From NCBI GenBank assembly GCA_028823995.1, contig JAPPFD010000037.1:1-64000 (forward strand): DNA of 64,000 nt. The letters are read 5' to 3'. A program made the translations under genes and the position numbers. Positions 1 to 7,855 of the stretch are shown here, piece after piece. A model generated the notes under the pieces. The model saw nothing but the letters and a program-made list of their open reading frames with translations, ran no database searches and was not told where the DNA came from. The first letter of the stretch is position 1, and each line of letters starts with the position of its first letter. The stretch comes from a bacterium (GTDB lineage Bacteria > Actinomycetota > Acidimicrobiia > Spongiisociales > ZC4RG35).

Positions 1-303
1 GCCGACGGCAGGGTCACCGACACCTCCTGGTCTCGCATGTTCCCCACCGAAGAGGTCCCGGACGCCGACGTCCCTTCCTCCGATGATTCGTCTTCCCAGC
101 GTCCCGCCCTGGAGGTCTTGGAGTTCGGGGACACCGGGCCGAGGGTGGAGAGGTGGCAGGGGGCGTTGGGTATTGAGGTGACGGGGGTGTTCGACGAGAA
201 CACCGTGGCTCACACCAAGTACTGGCAGCGCACGCAGGGTATCGCCGCCGATGGCAGGGTCACCGAGACGTCTTGGTACCGTATGTTCGGTGATGAGGAA
301 TGA
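1..303 (+). CDS. Peptidoglycan-binding domain protein, C-terminal end (5' partial)
   Basis: The frame is open from the first base of the window, so the start lies upstream; about 100 residues are visible. The last 60 residues form a peptidoglycan_binding_1-like repeat with the pattern FGDTGPRVERWQ...GVFDENTV...WQRTQGIAADGRV. The motif ADGRVT-TSW-RMF occurs twice, once at the window edge and once at the very end, so at least two such repeats are present. These three-helix modules usually bring hydrolases or other exported proteins to the cell wall. The catalytic part, if any, is outside the window. Its stop overlaps the start of transketolase by 11 nt, an odd pairing that may be chance packing. 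Domain assignment is by motif reading only. Confidence 0.7.
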   Translation, partial: ADGRVTDTSWSRMFPTEEVPDADVPSSDDSSSQRPALEVLEFGDTGPRVERWQGALGIEVTGVFDENTVAHTKYWQRTQGIAADGRVTETSWYRMFGDEE

Positions 304-2221
304 AGAACTCGCCGTAGCGGTTGTCAAGGGACTGGCCATGGACGCCGTCCAGCGAGCCAACTCCGGCCATCCGGGGATGCCTATGGGCATGGCCGACATC
401 GCCGTGACCCTCTGGTCCCGTTTCATGAGGGTGGACCCCGAATGTCCCACCTGGCCCGACAGGGACCGCTTCGTGCTCTCCAACGGTCACGGCTCGATGC
501 TGCTCTACGCCATGCTGCACCTGTGCGGGTTCCCGATCATTATGGACGATTTGAAGAATTTCCGCCAGTGGGGCTACCCCACTGCCGGTCACCCCGAACG
601 GGAACCGGAACTGGGGATCGAGACAACCACCGGCCCTCTCGGCCAGGGCTTCGCCAACGGGGTGGGGATGGCCATCGCCGAGGAGCATCTTCGCGCCCGG
701 CTGGGCGCCGACCAGGTCGATCACCATACCTATGGGTTCGTATCCGACGGGGACCTGATGGAGGGCGTGGCGGCCGAGGCGGCTTCCCTGGCAGGGCATC
801 TCGGCCTGGGAAGGCTGGTCTACTTCTACGACGACAACCGCATCTCCATCGACGGCGGAACGGAGATCACCTTCTCCGAGGACGTCGGCGCGCGGTTCCG
901 GGCGCTGGGCTGGCACACCGTCTCGGTGGACGGTCACGACCGGTCGGCGGTGGCAGAGGCGACCCGGGAGGCTCTGGGAACAGAGGACCGGCCATCGCTG
1001 ATCGTCTGTCGTACCCACATCGCTCACGGAGCCCCCAATCTCGTCGACACCTCGGCCGCCCACGGCGCTCCCCTCGGAGCGGATGAGGTGAGGATGACCA
1101 AGGAAAGGATCGGGCTGCCTCCTGACGAGGAATTCTGGGCGCCGCCGGAGGTCTACGGCTTCATGTCGGGAGCCATGGAACGGGGCAGGGTCGCCCGTCG
1201 TGATTGGGAGAGCCGGGACCGTACTGCAGAGTGGCGGTCTCTCCATACCCACCGGCCGGTGAAACTGGAATCTCCAGGGCTCGAGCCTGGTGACAGCATC
1301 GCCACCCGTTCAGCATCGGGGAAGCTCTTCGGCCAGATCGGGGAGAAAGTGCTGGGCTTCATCGGCGGCGCCGCCGACCTGGCGGAGTCCACCAAGACGG
1401 TGCTGCCCGGCGACCCGGGATTCTCCCGTTCGGCACGCACCGGCCGGAACATTCACTTCGGGGTGAGGGAGCACGGGATGGGAGGGATCGTGAACGGAAT
1501 GGCGCTGCATGGAGGGGTACGCCCATACGGTTCCACCTTCTTCGTTTTCACCGACTACATGCGCCCCTCCATACGGCTCTCCGCCCTGATGGGGATCCCC
1601 TGCGTGTGGGTGCTGACCCACGATTCGATCTTCCTGGGTGAGGATGGCCCCACCCATCAGCCCGTCGAGCATCTGGCGAGCCTCCGGGCCATGCCCGGAT
1701 TGTGGGTGATCCGCCCCGCCGACGCCATCGAGACCGTGGAGGCCTGGGAGATGGCCCTCAACCGCACCGACGGCCCCACCGTCTTGGCCCTCAGTCGCCA
1801 GAACCTCCCGGTGCTGGACCGCTCCCAGGCGCATGGCAGTGCCTCCCGGGGCGGATACGTGCTGCGTCCCGGCGAAGACGTGGTCCTGATGGCGGGCGGG
1901 TCGGAGGTGTCCCTGGCGCTGGAGTCGGCCGACCTGCTGGAGAACCGGGGAATCTCGGCGCGGGTAGTCAGTCTCACCTGTTGGGAGGCGTTCGCAGAGC
2001 AGGACTCCTCCTATCGGCGAGAGGTGCTGGGTGCGGGCATCAGCAGGGTGTCGGTGGAAGCCGGTGCCACCTTCGGGTGGGAAAGAATGGTGGGGGCCGG
2101 CGGGCTGGCGATCGGGATCGACAGTTTCGGCGCTTCGGCGCCCTATGAGGTACTGGCCCGACAATTCGGTTTCGAAGCCGAGGCCGTGGCCGAGCGGGTG
2201 CTTTCCCACATCTCCGCCTAG
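293..2221 (+). CDS. tkt: Transketolase
   Basis: Transfers two-carbon units between sugar phosphates with thiamine diphosphate, in the non-oxidative pentose phosphate pathway in the cytoplasm. Diagnostic N-terminal motifs are SGHPGMPMGMADI, the SNGHGSMLLYA segment, GPLGQGFANGVGMA and the ThDP/Mg motif SDGDLMEG followed by YDDNRISIDG. The pyrimidine-binding domain follows (about residue 340 on, with FGVREHGMGGI), then a C-terminal transketolase domain. About 642 residues, usual for the family. I chose ATG 293, directly before the conserved helix; an ATG at 251 in the same frame would overlap the upstream gene far more. Transaldolase lies separately at 19.7 kb, so the two pathway enzymes are not in one operon here. 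Confidence 0.95.
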   Translation: MRNEELAVAVVKGLAMDAVQRANSGHPGMPMGMADIAVTLWSRFMRVDPECPTWPDRDRFVLSNGHGSMLLYAMLHLCGFPIIMDDLKNFRQWGYPTAGHPEREPELGIETTTGPLGQGFANGVGMAIAEEHLRARLGADQVDHHTYGFVSDGDLMEGVAAEAASLAGHLGLGRLVYFYDDNRISIDGGTEITFSEDVGARFRALGWHTVSVDGHDRSAVAEATREALGTEDRPSLIVCRTHIAHGAPNLVDTSAAHGAPLGADEVRMTKERIGLPPDEEFWAPPEVYGFMSGAMERGRVARRDWESRDRTAEWRSLHTHRPVKLESPGLEPGDSIATRSASGKLFGQIGEKVLGFIGGAADLAESTKTVLPGDPGFSRSARTGRNIHFGVREHGMGGIVNGMALHGGVRPYGSTFFVFTDYMRPSIRLSALMGIPCVWVLTHDSIFLGEDGPTHQPVEHLASLRAMPGLWVIRPADAIETVEAWEMALNRTDGPTVLALSRQNLPVLDRSQAHGSASRGGYVLRPGEDVVLMAGGSEVSLALESADLLENRGISARVVSLTCWEAFAEQDSSYRREVLGAGISRVSVEAGATFGWERMVGAGGLAIGIDSFGASAPYEVLARQFGFEAEAVAERVLSHISA

Positions 2222-2226
2222 CAACG

Positions 2227-2889
2227 GTGATACCGACCGGAGCCACTTTCGGACCTGCCGCCTTCATGGCCGCTTGGGCGGGGGGTCTGGCGCTCACCCT
2301 GCCGCTGGCGGTTCGCTGGCAGGTCGCCAAGCGGGGATACCAAATGCTGGGAGCCGGGACCGCCGCGCTGTTGATGATCTACCCGGCGCTGCGCTCCTGG
2401 TGGGCGGCCGCCGGGTTGGCCCTGGTGCTGATCGGGATCTGGCGTTCGGGTCGGCGGGAGTATTCAGGATTGGTGACGGCCGGAGCGGTCCTGACATTGG
2501 TTTCCTCGGTGCTTTCGGCCGGATGGGTCTCGACCATCGCGAGTGGTGCGGCCCTGGGAGGAATCACCGCCACCATGCTCTTGGGTCATTGGTTCCTGGT
2601 TGACCCGACGCTTCCCCGCTGGGCCTTGCGGCGGCTGGACGTGATGGCAGGCATCGGGTTGCTTCTCAGCCTGGTGGGCGGCTGGATCAACGGAGCGATT
2701 CCCTACGACGGTGGATCGTTGGGTTGGGTTCTGGCTGCCCTCTCCCTGGTGGGCGTCGCCCTGGTGGTGGGCACCTGGTTCTCCCTGGGCGAGACGGGCT
2801 ACTCGGGTGTGATGGCAGCCACCGGCCTGTCCTACCTGGGCGTCGTGACCATAGCCGCGGTGGTGTTTCTCAACCACCTGATGCCGTAA
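2227..2889 (+). CDS. Hypothetical integral membrane protein
   Basis: A 220-residue, strongly hydrophobic protein with about seven or eight predicted membrane segments by eye (for example near residues 12-30, 42-75, 80-125, 140-155, 160-183 and 190-215). It starts with GTG six bases after the transketolase stop and probably shares its transcript. A GHWFLVDPTLPRW stretch sits between the central segments, but I cannot attach a named family or function. No signal for a transporter signature, catalytic motif or heme ligand pair is clear. Call rests on length, open frame and composition. Confidence 0.7.
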   Translation: MIPTGATFGPAAFMAAWAGGLALTLPLAVRWQVAKRGYQMLGAGTAALLMIYPALRSWWAAAGLALVLIGIWRSGRREYSGLVTAGAVLTLVSSVLSAGWVSTIASGAALGGITATMLLGHWFLVDPTLPRWALRRLDVMAGIGLLLSLVGGWINGAIPYDGGSLGWVLAALSLVGVALVVGTWFSLGETGYSGVMAATGLSYLGVVTIAAVVFLNHLMP

Positions 2890-2903
2890 CGAACTGCACG
2901 CCC

Positions 2904-2941
2904 TTGCTACACGAGATTCGTGTTACACTAGACTCGTGTGA
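2904..2941 (+). promoter_or_regulatory. Probable promoter/operator of the RHH-PIN toxin-antitoxin pair
   Basis: Upstream of the antitoxin is a perfect inverted repeat ACACGA-GAT-TCGTGT (2909-2923). Its right half recurs as a direct repeat: AGATTCGTGTTA at 2914-2925 and AGACTCGTGTGA at 2930-2941, 16 bp apart and differing at two positions. Ribbon-helix-helix antitoxins commonly bind such short repeated half-sites over their own promoter. A TACACT (2924-2929) could be the -10 box, lying between the two sites. Binding is inferred, not shown. Confidence 0.5.
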
Positions 2942-2960
2942 CCCTTTACCGGAGAGTGCA

Positions 2961-3191
2961 ATGAGAAACGTCACTATCACCTTGGATGACGAGACAGCCA
3001 GGTGGGCCCGTATCGAGGCGGCGAAGCTCGGCACCAGCGTTTCCCGTCTGGTAGGCGGGATGTTGACCGAGCACATGAAGAGCGCGGCGACCTATGAGAG
3101 GGCGCGGCGGTCGTACTCCAATCGCTCACCCACTGCTTTAAAGGCAGGCGACGGCTCCTATCCCGCGAGAAGCGAGATTCACTCAAGGTGA
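2961..3191 (+). CDS. Ribbon-helix-helix (CopG/VapB-type) antitoxin
   Basis: A 76-residue protein starting MRNVTITLDDETARWARIE, the typical beta-strand plus helix of an RHH DNA-binding antitoxin (MxxxTITLDDE...). The second helix follows at LGTSVSRLVGGMLTEHM. The C-terminal 30 residues are polar and probably wrap the toxin. I chose ATG 2961 because GGAGAG lies 4 bases upstream and everything before it is outside the fold. The stop overlaps the GTG of the PIN toxin by 4 nt, so translation is likely coupled. It is expected to neutralise the toxin and repress its own promoter at the repeats just upstream. Confidence 0.85.
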   Translation: MRNVTITLDDETARWARIEAAKLGTSVSRLVGGMLTEHMKSAATYERARRSYSNRSPTALKAGDGSYPARSEIHSR

Positions 3192-3628
3192 CAGCGTTTG
3201 TTGACACCCATGTTCTGGTCTATGCCCGGGACGCGAGCGAGCCGGAGAAACAGCCTGTCGCGAGAGAGTGGATCGATCGTCTATGGAGGACAAGACAAGG
3301 CCGTTTGAGTGTGCAAGTCCTCAACGAGTACTACGTGACGGTAACTCGAAAACTCCACCCAGGAATGTCAATGGGGGACGCGCGAGCGGATGTCAGGGAT
3401 CTGATGAGTTGGAATCCCACGCCCGTCGACGCAGCACTGCTGAGCCGTGCTTGGGCTGTGGAAAGGCGATTCGGTCTTCAGTATTGGGACGCCTTGATTG
3501 TCGCCTCTGCCCAGTGGTCCGGCTGCAGGCACCTTCTCACGGAAGATCTGCAAGATGGTCAGGAACTCGACGGGGTGTTAGTAATGAATCCCTTTACCCA
3601 CCAACCCGAAAGGTCTCTCCCCGCCTGA
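3188..3628 (+). CDS. vapC: PIN-domain ribonuclease toxin (VapC family)
   Basis: A 146-residue PIN domain covering the whole protein. The acidic metal-binding residues can be placed as Asp6 (FVDTHV), Glu47 (VLNEYY), Asp101 (QYWDALIVASA) and Asp120 (LLTEDL), the usual VapC tetrad. VapC toxins are Mg-dependent endoribonucleases that cut tRNA or rRNA and stop translation until the antitoxin binds. GTG start inside the antitoxin stop (GTGA overlap) shows a two-gene operon. All catalytic residues are kept, so the toxin looks intact. The natural RNA target cannot be read from sequence. Confidence 0.88.
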   Translation: MTAFVDTHVLVYARDASEPEKQPVAREWIDRLWRTRQGRLSVQVLNEYYVTVTRKLHPGMSMGDARADVRDLMSWNPTPVDAALLSRAWAVERRFGLQYWDALIVASAQWSGCRHLLTEDLQDGQELDGVLVMNPFTHQPERSLPA

Positions 3629-3655
3629 TATAGCAGCCTGAGCCGCAATGGAGGA

Positions 3656-3700
3656 GGGCCGAGATCGGCCCCTCGGAGTAGTCCGAGCCAGCGGCTCGGA
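3656..3700. other. Stack of short inverted repeats after the toxin gene
   Basis: Downstream of the toxin stop are three hairpins in a row. GGGCCG/CGGCCC pairs at 3656-3671, CTCGGA (3672-3677) pairs with TCCGAG (3682-3687) over a GTAG loop, and TCCGAGCC (3682-3689) pairs perfectly with GGCTCGGA (3693-3700) over a 3-nt loop. The second and third share one arm and so exclude each other. A further CTCGGAG copy follows at 3711-3717. No T-run follows, so a simple intrinsic terminator is not evident. Confidence 0.45.
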
Positions 3701-3793
3701 GAAGCTTAGCCTCGGAGAGACAGAGCCTATGGGGGCGAAGATGTAGCAGGGCCCGCGGAATGCGTGGCCAAGGTGATCAACCAGGAAGGTTGG

Positions 3794-4918
3794 TTATTCT
3801 CTCACCAGCTTTTCTATCAGGGTGACCGAACGGACCGAGGCGGTGCCGTCTCCGTAGGGGGTGGGGGTTTCGGCCAGGCGGCTATGAGTGTATTCCAGCG
3901 TCTCGACTATCTGGGTGACGGCTTCGTCTATGTAGTCGCCCGGTCTGCGGAGGACGGCGAAGGTGCCGATCACCTCCGGACGTTCGGTCGAGTTGCGCAC
4001 CACCACCATGGGTCGTTTTAGCACGGAGACCTCCTCCTGCAACCCGCCCGAGTCGGAGACGGCCAGTGCGCATTCGGCGAGAAGCGACAGGAACTCCGCG
4101 TAGGGGAGGGGATCGATCACCTGTAGCCGGTCGAGGAGCGGCTCCAAGCCAAAAGACGCTGCCCGTCGGCGGCTGCGGGGATGGAGGGCCAGGACCACGG
4201 GCAGGGGGAGCCGGGCCAGATCGGAAAGGATGGCCTTCCAGGTTTGGGGGTGATCGACGTTTTCGGGTCGGTGGAAAGTGGAGAGGATGAAGCCGTTGGT
4301 CGCCAAGCCGTGGCGGGCTAACACTTCGGCTCGTCGGTCGGCTTCGGGCAGGAGTGTTCCCACGGCTTCCACCACGGTGTTTCCGGTGACCGCCACCCGA
4401 TCACCGGTGATCCCCTCCTTCTCGAGCTTGGCAGCGGCGGTCTCGGTGGGCGCCAGGCAGAGGTCGGAGAGGTGATCGCATACCACCCGGTTGTGCTCCT
4501 CGGGCATGGCCCGGTCATGGCTGCGGAGCCCCGCCTCGACATGCACCAGGGGAGTCTCGGTGGCGTTGGCGGCAAGGGCGCCGGCCAGCACCGCGTTCGT
4601 GTCGCCCTGGACCACCACCGCCCGGGCAGGATCATCCTCCAACAGACGGGTCAGCCGCGTGGTCGCCTCTCCGATCTGGATTCCCCGATGCTCCCCTCCC
4701 ACCTCCAGGTAGTGGGTGGGGGGATTCAACCCGAAGGCTCCGAAGAACACCTCCGACAGGTTGGCGTCGTAGTGCTGGCCGGTGTGGATCACTCGGGCTG
4801 CGGGGCCCAGCAGCCGGATGATGTGAGCCAGCTTGATTATCTCGGGCCGGGTGCCGAGCACCACGGCCACCGAGGACGGCGGAAGGTCAATACCTATGTC
4901 GTCTTGCATCGTTGCCAC
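3794..4918 (-). CDS. wecB: UDP-N-acetylglucosamine 2-epimerase (non-hydrolysing)
   Basis: Interconverts UDP-GlcNAc and UDP-ManNAc, supplying ManNAc for cell-surface polymers. The 374 residues show the family signatures in order: GTRPEIIKLAHII, HTGQHYD, VVQGDTNAVLAGALAA, HVEAGLRSHDRAMPEEHNR, TFHRPENVD, SDSGGLQEE and the late ST-ERPE. The start used is ATG 4918 (MATMQDD), which overlaps the upstream acetyltransferase by 25 nt; a second ATG three codons in is nearly as good. No other glycan genes are nearby, so the polymer it serves is unknown. Confidence 0.92.
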   Translation of the reverse strand: MATMQDDIGIDLPPSSVAVVLGTRPEIIKLAHIIRLLGPAARVIHTGQHYDANLSEVFFGAFGLNPPTHYLEVGGEHRGIQIGEATTRLTRLLEDDPARAVVVQGDTNAVLAGALAANATETPLVHVEAGLRSHDRAMPEEHNRVVCDHLSDLCLAPTETAAAKLEKEGITGDRVAVTGNTVVEAVGTLLPEADRRAEVLARHGLATNGFILSTFHRPENVDHPQTWKAILSDLARLPLPVVLALHPRSRRRAASFGLEPLLDRLQVIDPLPYAEFLSLLAECALAVSDSGGLQEEVSVLKRPMVVVRNSTERPEVIGTFAVLRRPGDYIDEAVTQIVETLEYTHSRLAETPTPYGDGTASVRSVTLIEKLVRE

Positions 4919-5478
4919 TCCTGCTCCAATAGAGAATACACCTCATGATCCATCCACCTTCCTCGAACCAGAATCTCTTCTCGTGCAATCCCCTCATAGG
5001 AGAACCCTAGTTTCTCGGCGACCCGTCGGCTGGGATGGTTCCCCACTCCGATCCTCATGAGAATGCGGTGAAGTCCCATCGTCTCGAAACCCAGGCCGAG
5101 CAGCGCCCCGGCCGCTTCGGTGGCCACGCCCTTGCCGGTCAGGTCGGTTCTCACCCAATAGCCGATTTCACCCGTCCGCTGTATGCGGGAGGTGTACCAG
5201 ATTCCCACTCCTCCCACCACCCGGCCGGGAGCGTTCTTCAGGGTGACCGAGAAGTCGAAAGCCCTTCCGCGTCGCCAGGAGCGATTGGAACTCTTGATGA
5301 ACAGCCGTGCTTGCGGCATCCCGTACAGCCCCTGTGCCCAAGGGAGCCACAGGCTCAGTTCGGGCATTGACTCCTCCACCGCTTCCTTCAGCGGCCGGGC
5401 GTCGCCGGACCGGAACCGGCGCAGCCGGAGGCGTTCGGTGGGAACTGTGGGAGGCATGGAATGGAAGACGGGGTTCAT
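4894..5478 (-). CDS. GNAT family N-acetyltransferase (RimJ/RimL-like)
   Basis: A 194-residue GNAT domain protein. It starts TERLRLRRFRSGDARPL, the usual RimJ/RimL first strand, and carries the acetyl-CoA loop region around IGYWVRTDLTGKGVATEAA and the late helix NHPSRRVAEKLGF-YEG. RimJ/RimL relatives acetylate N-terminal residues of ribosomal proteins, but many paralogues modify amino acids, peptides or drugs, so the substrate is not assigned. It precedes wecB on the same strand with overlapping ends and is divergent from the NUDIX gene. Confidence 0.85.
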   Translation of the reverse strand: MNPVFHSMPPTVPTERLRLRRFRSGDARPLKEAVEESMPELSLWLPWAQGLYGMPQARLFIKSSNRSWRRGRAFDFSVTLKNAPGRVVGGVGIWYTSRIQRTGEIGYWVRTDLTGKGVATEAAGALLGLGFETMGLHRILMRIGVGNHPSRRVAEKLGFSYEGIAREEILVRGRWMDHEVYSLLEQEWQRCKTT

Positions 5479-5510
5479 ACGGGGTTTCGGTTGTTGAAGG
5501 CTTTCCTGCC

Positions 5511-6080
5511 ATGATGGGGATTATGTGGGACCGCCTTCAATTCTCCTCCGAGGCGCCGACCGTTCCGCAGGAGGGCTTGGCAGCGGTCTTGGCCCCCATT
5601 TTCGCAGACCGGGACGGAATTCTGCGACTGGTCCTCACCAAACGGTCCCGAAACCTCAACAGCCATGCTGGGCAGATCGCTTTTCCGGGCGGGAAGCCCC
5701 ATGCCGAGGATGCCGGTCCGGTGGAGACTGCTCTCCGTGAGACCCATGAGGAAGTAGGCATTCATCCATCAGAGGTGGAGGTGCTGGGTTTCCTGCCGGT
5801 GATCCGCACGGTGCGCTTCGCCCTGCCCATGGTGGGAATCGTGGCCCGGATCGTGGACGAACCGGTCTTTCATGCTTCGCTGGAAGAAGTGGAGAGAGTT
5901 CTGACTCCTTCTCTAGAGACGCTGGCGGCCCCCGAGAACTGGGTGGTTCGGAGTTGGTCCGGCGTGCCGCTCTGGTTCATGGACGTCTCAGGGGAGTGGC
6001 TGTGGGGAGCCACCGCTTATCTGGTGAGGGTCATGCTGGGATTGCCGGTAACGCCACGGCCTGCCGATCTGACCGCCTAG
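5511..6080 (+). CDS. CoA pyrophosphatase-type NUDIX hydrolase
   Basis: A 189-residue NUDIX protein. The motif LTKRS-NLNSHAGQIAFPGG directly before the NUDIX box is the signature of CoA-hydrolysing members (NudL/YeaB type), which split CoA into 3',5'-ADP and phosphopantetheine. The box reads GG-(KPHAED)-TALRETHEEVGI, with Asp in the first acidic position as usual in this subgroup. I took ATG 5511 (MMGIMW); ATG 5523 is an alternative. The frame is open further upstream but that part lies opposite the acetyltransferase and is non-homologous. Its TAG and the cimA stop share the same CTAG at 6077-6080. Confidence 0.85.
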   Translation: MMGIMWDRLQFSSEAPTVPQEGLAAVLAPIFADRDGILRLVLTKRSRNLNSHAGQIAFPGGKPHAEDAGPVETALRETHEEVGIHPSEVEVLGFLPVIRTVRFALPMVGIVARIVDEPVFHASLEEVERVLTPSLETLAAPENWVVRSWSGVPLWFMDVSGEWLWGATAYLVRVMLGLPVTPRPADLTA

Positions 6081-7696
6081 AGGGACAACAGATCCCTGGG
6101 GGGCGGTTGCCGGGCGGCCCCGAGCCGCAGCAATCCCACGGTCAGCCCATCCGAAAGCGCCTCCCATGACGCTTCGATGATGTTGGGATGAACTCCTACC
6201 GTCCCCCAGGAGGTGAGGCCGTCGGTGGTTTCGATCAGCACCCGGACGGTGGCGCTGGTGCCGTCGGCGGAATCCAGCACCCTCACCCGGTAGTCGATCA
6301 GTCGGAGGAGGTCGAGTTGCGGGAAGGCGGAGATCAGAGCGGCGCGGAGGGCCTGGTCCAAGGCGTGGACCGGCCCGACCCCGGTACCCGCGGTGCGGTG
6401 ACGGGTCCCTCCGACTTCCACCACCACCTCGGCCTGGGAGACGACCTCCCCATCGGTGCCGTCATGTTGGATAGAGACCGAGAAGCTGTGAGCCGAGAAG
6501 AGGTTCCGGTTCCAGCCGAGCGTGCGTCGCACCAACAACTCGAAGGTCCCGTCGGCTGCTTCGAACTGGTATCCGCGGTGTTCCTTCTCCTTGATGTGCC
6601 CGAGCAACTCCCCGGCCAGGTCCTGGGACACCGACAGCCCCAATGAGGCCGCTCTCCTGATCACCGCCGCCCGTCCAGCCTGCTCGGAGATGACCATCCG
6701 GGTGTGGTTCCCCACCAGGTCGGGACGGGTGTGCTCGTAGGCGTCGGGCCGGCGGGCCAGAGCAGACGTGTGCAAACCGGCCTTGTGCGTGAACGCCGAG
6801 GCGCCCACGTACGGGCGGTGAGGCTCCAGGGTGATGTTCACCACCTCTGCTATGTGATGGGAGATGGAAGAAATCTGGGAGAGGCGCCCTTCGTCCAACA
6901 CGGGAACGCCCATTTTCAGCACCAGGTCGGGGATGACGGTGGACAGATTGGCGTTGCCGGTGCGCTCGCCATAGCCGTTTATACAACCCTGGACCTGCCT
7001 CACCCCCTGCGCTGCCGCTCCCAACGACGAAGCCACCGCGCATCCGGCGTCGTCGTGGAAATGGACTCCCAGGTCGGCGCCGGGCAGGGCCAGGCCTATC
7101 TCATCGATGATCCTGTTGATCTCGGCGGGAAGAGCCCCGCCGTTGGTGTCGCACAGCACCAACCGCTCGGCGCCCGCCTCCCATGCCGCCCGCAACACCG
7201 CCAGGGCGTAACAGGGGTTGGTGCGATAGCCGTCGAAGAAGTGCTCGGCGTCGAAGAACACCCGCCTGCCGTGTGACTTCAGATACTCCACTGACTCGGC
7301 GGCCATGCGGATGCCCTCGTCCAGGTCGGTGCGAAGGGCTTCTCGGACGTGGTAGTCCCAGGACTTGCCCACGATGCAAATGATCTCGGTCTCCGCCTCC
7401 AGCAAGGCTTGTATCTGGGGATCGGTCTCCACCTGTCGGGAGGGACGACGGGTGGATCCGAAAGCGGTGAGTTGGCTATTGGACAGGGACAACTCGGTCT
7501 TGGCCCGGGCAAAGAACTCGTCATCCTTCGGTAAGGCGCCGGGCCACCCACCCTCTATGAAGTGGACTCCCAGGTCGTCCAGGAGGGAAGCGATCCGCAG
7601 TTTGTCGGAGACGGTGAGAGAGATGCCCTCCTGCTGAGCGCCGTCGCGCAGGGTGGTGTCGTAGATCTCGAGTTCCGGGTGGACTGTGGGGGCCAT
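6077..7696 (-). CDS. cimA: (R)-citramalate synthase
   Basis: Condenses pyruvate and acetyl-CoA to citramalate, opening the threonine-independent route to isoleucine. The 539-residue chain begins with the HMGL-like barrel motif YDTTLRDGAQQEGISL, has the metal motif GVHFHDDAGCAVASS and a long C-terminal LeuA-type regulatory domain (about residues 390-530) that normally binds the end product. The proteobacterial/archaeal-type citramalate synthase subfamily fits better than 2-isopropylmalate synthase (VHFIEGGWPGALPKDDEFF). GGAG stands 6 bases before the ATG. Upstream is an apparent Ile attenuator, which supports the isoleucine role independently of homology. Confidence 0.9.
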   Translation of the reverse strand: MAPTVHPELEIYDTTLRDGAQQEGISLTVSDKLRIASLLDDLGVHFIEGGWPGALPKDDEFFARAKTELSLSNSQLTAFGSTRRPSRQVETDPQIQALLEAETEIICIVGKSWDYHVREALRTDLDEGIRMAAESVEYLKSHGRRVFFDAEHFFDGYRTNPCYALAVLRAAWEAGAERLVLCDTNGGALPAEINRIIDEIGLALPGADLGVHFHDDAGCAVASSLGAAAQGVRQVQGCINGYGERTGNANLSTVIPDLVLKMGVPVLDEGRLSQISSISHHIAEVVNITLEPHRPYVGASAFTHKAGLHTSALARRPDAYEHTRPDLVGNHTRMVISEQAGRAAVIRRAASLGLSVSQDLAGELLGHIKEKEHRGYQFEAADGTFELLVRRTLGWNRNLFSAHSFSVSIQHDGTDGEVVSQAEVVVEVGGTRHRTAGTGVGPVHALDQALRAALISAFPQLDLLRLIDYRVRVLDSADGTSATVRVLIETTDGLTSWGTVGVHPNIIEASWEALSDGLTVGLLRLGAARQPPPRDLLSL

Positions 7697-7714
7697 GGTT
7701 TCTCCGGGGCAATC

Positions 7715-7742
7715 AAAAAGCCCTCTGCTGGGCAGAGGGCTT
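7715..7742 (-). terminator. Intrinsic terminator in the cimA leader
   Basis: Read on the minus strand, AAGCCCTCTGC pairs perfectly with GCAGAGGGCTT over a 3-nt loop (stem 7718-7742, 11 bp), and the 3' arm runs into five T (7715-7719). It ends 19 nt before the cimA ATG, so it would stop transcription just ahead of the gene unless blocked. Its place after the Ile-rich leader peptide marks it as the terminator of an attenuator. Confidence 0.8.
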
Positions 7743-7768
7743 GGCGCGGGCTTCGGGCGTGCCGGCGC

Positions 7769-7810
7769 CTATGGGTCGATAATGATGGAACGGGAGGCGA
7801 TCTCTTGCAT
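7769..7810 (-). CDS. cimA leader peptide with three consecutive Ile codons
   Basis: A 13-residue open frame reading MQEIASRSIIIDP and stop. Four of its 13 residues are Ile, three in a row just before the end. It lies 26 nt before the terminator stem and is followed by cimA. Isoleucine shortage would stall the ribosome on the Ile run. No Shine-Dalgarno sequence precedes it; the promoter upstream predicts a transcript beginning at or next to the A of this ATG, so it is likely read leaderless, as many actinobacterial leader peptides are. An in-frame ATG three codons earlier (7819) would overlap the -10 box and is less likely. Confidence 0.72.
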   Translation of the reverse strand: MQEIASRSIIIDP

Positions 7811-7817
7811 GGCGGCC

Positions 7818-7846
7818 ATTATGGCAGAACCAGCCGGAGATGTCAA
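7818..7846 (-). promoter_or_regulatory. Sigma-70-like promoter of the cimA leader
   Basis: On the minus strand TTGACA (7846-7841) is followed after exactly 17 nt by CATAAT (7823-7818). The -35 is consensus and the -10 matches at five of six positions. Seven bases separate the -10 from the ATG at 7810, so the expected start is that ATG. This is the best promoter I see in the window. It faces away from trpS, whose start is only 10 nt beyond the -35. Confidence 0.75.
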
Positions 7847-7855
7847 CTGGCTAGG

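Noticed and set aside
260-1252. Long open frame antisense to transketolase
   Set aside because: High GC leaves long stop-free frames opposite real genes. This one has no recognisable domain and its composition mirrors the sense codons. The same holds for frames opposite hpnE, prenyl synthase, trpS, cofH and the deaminase.
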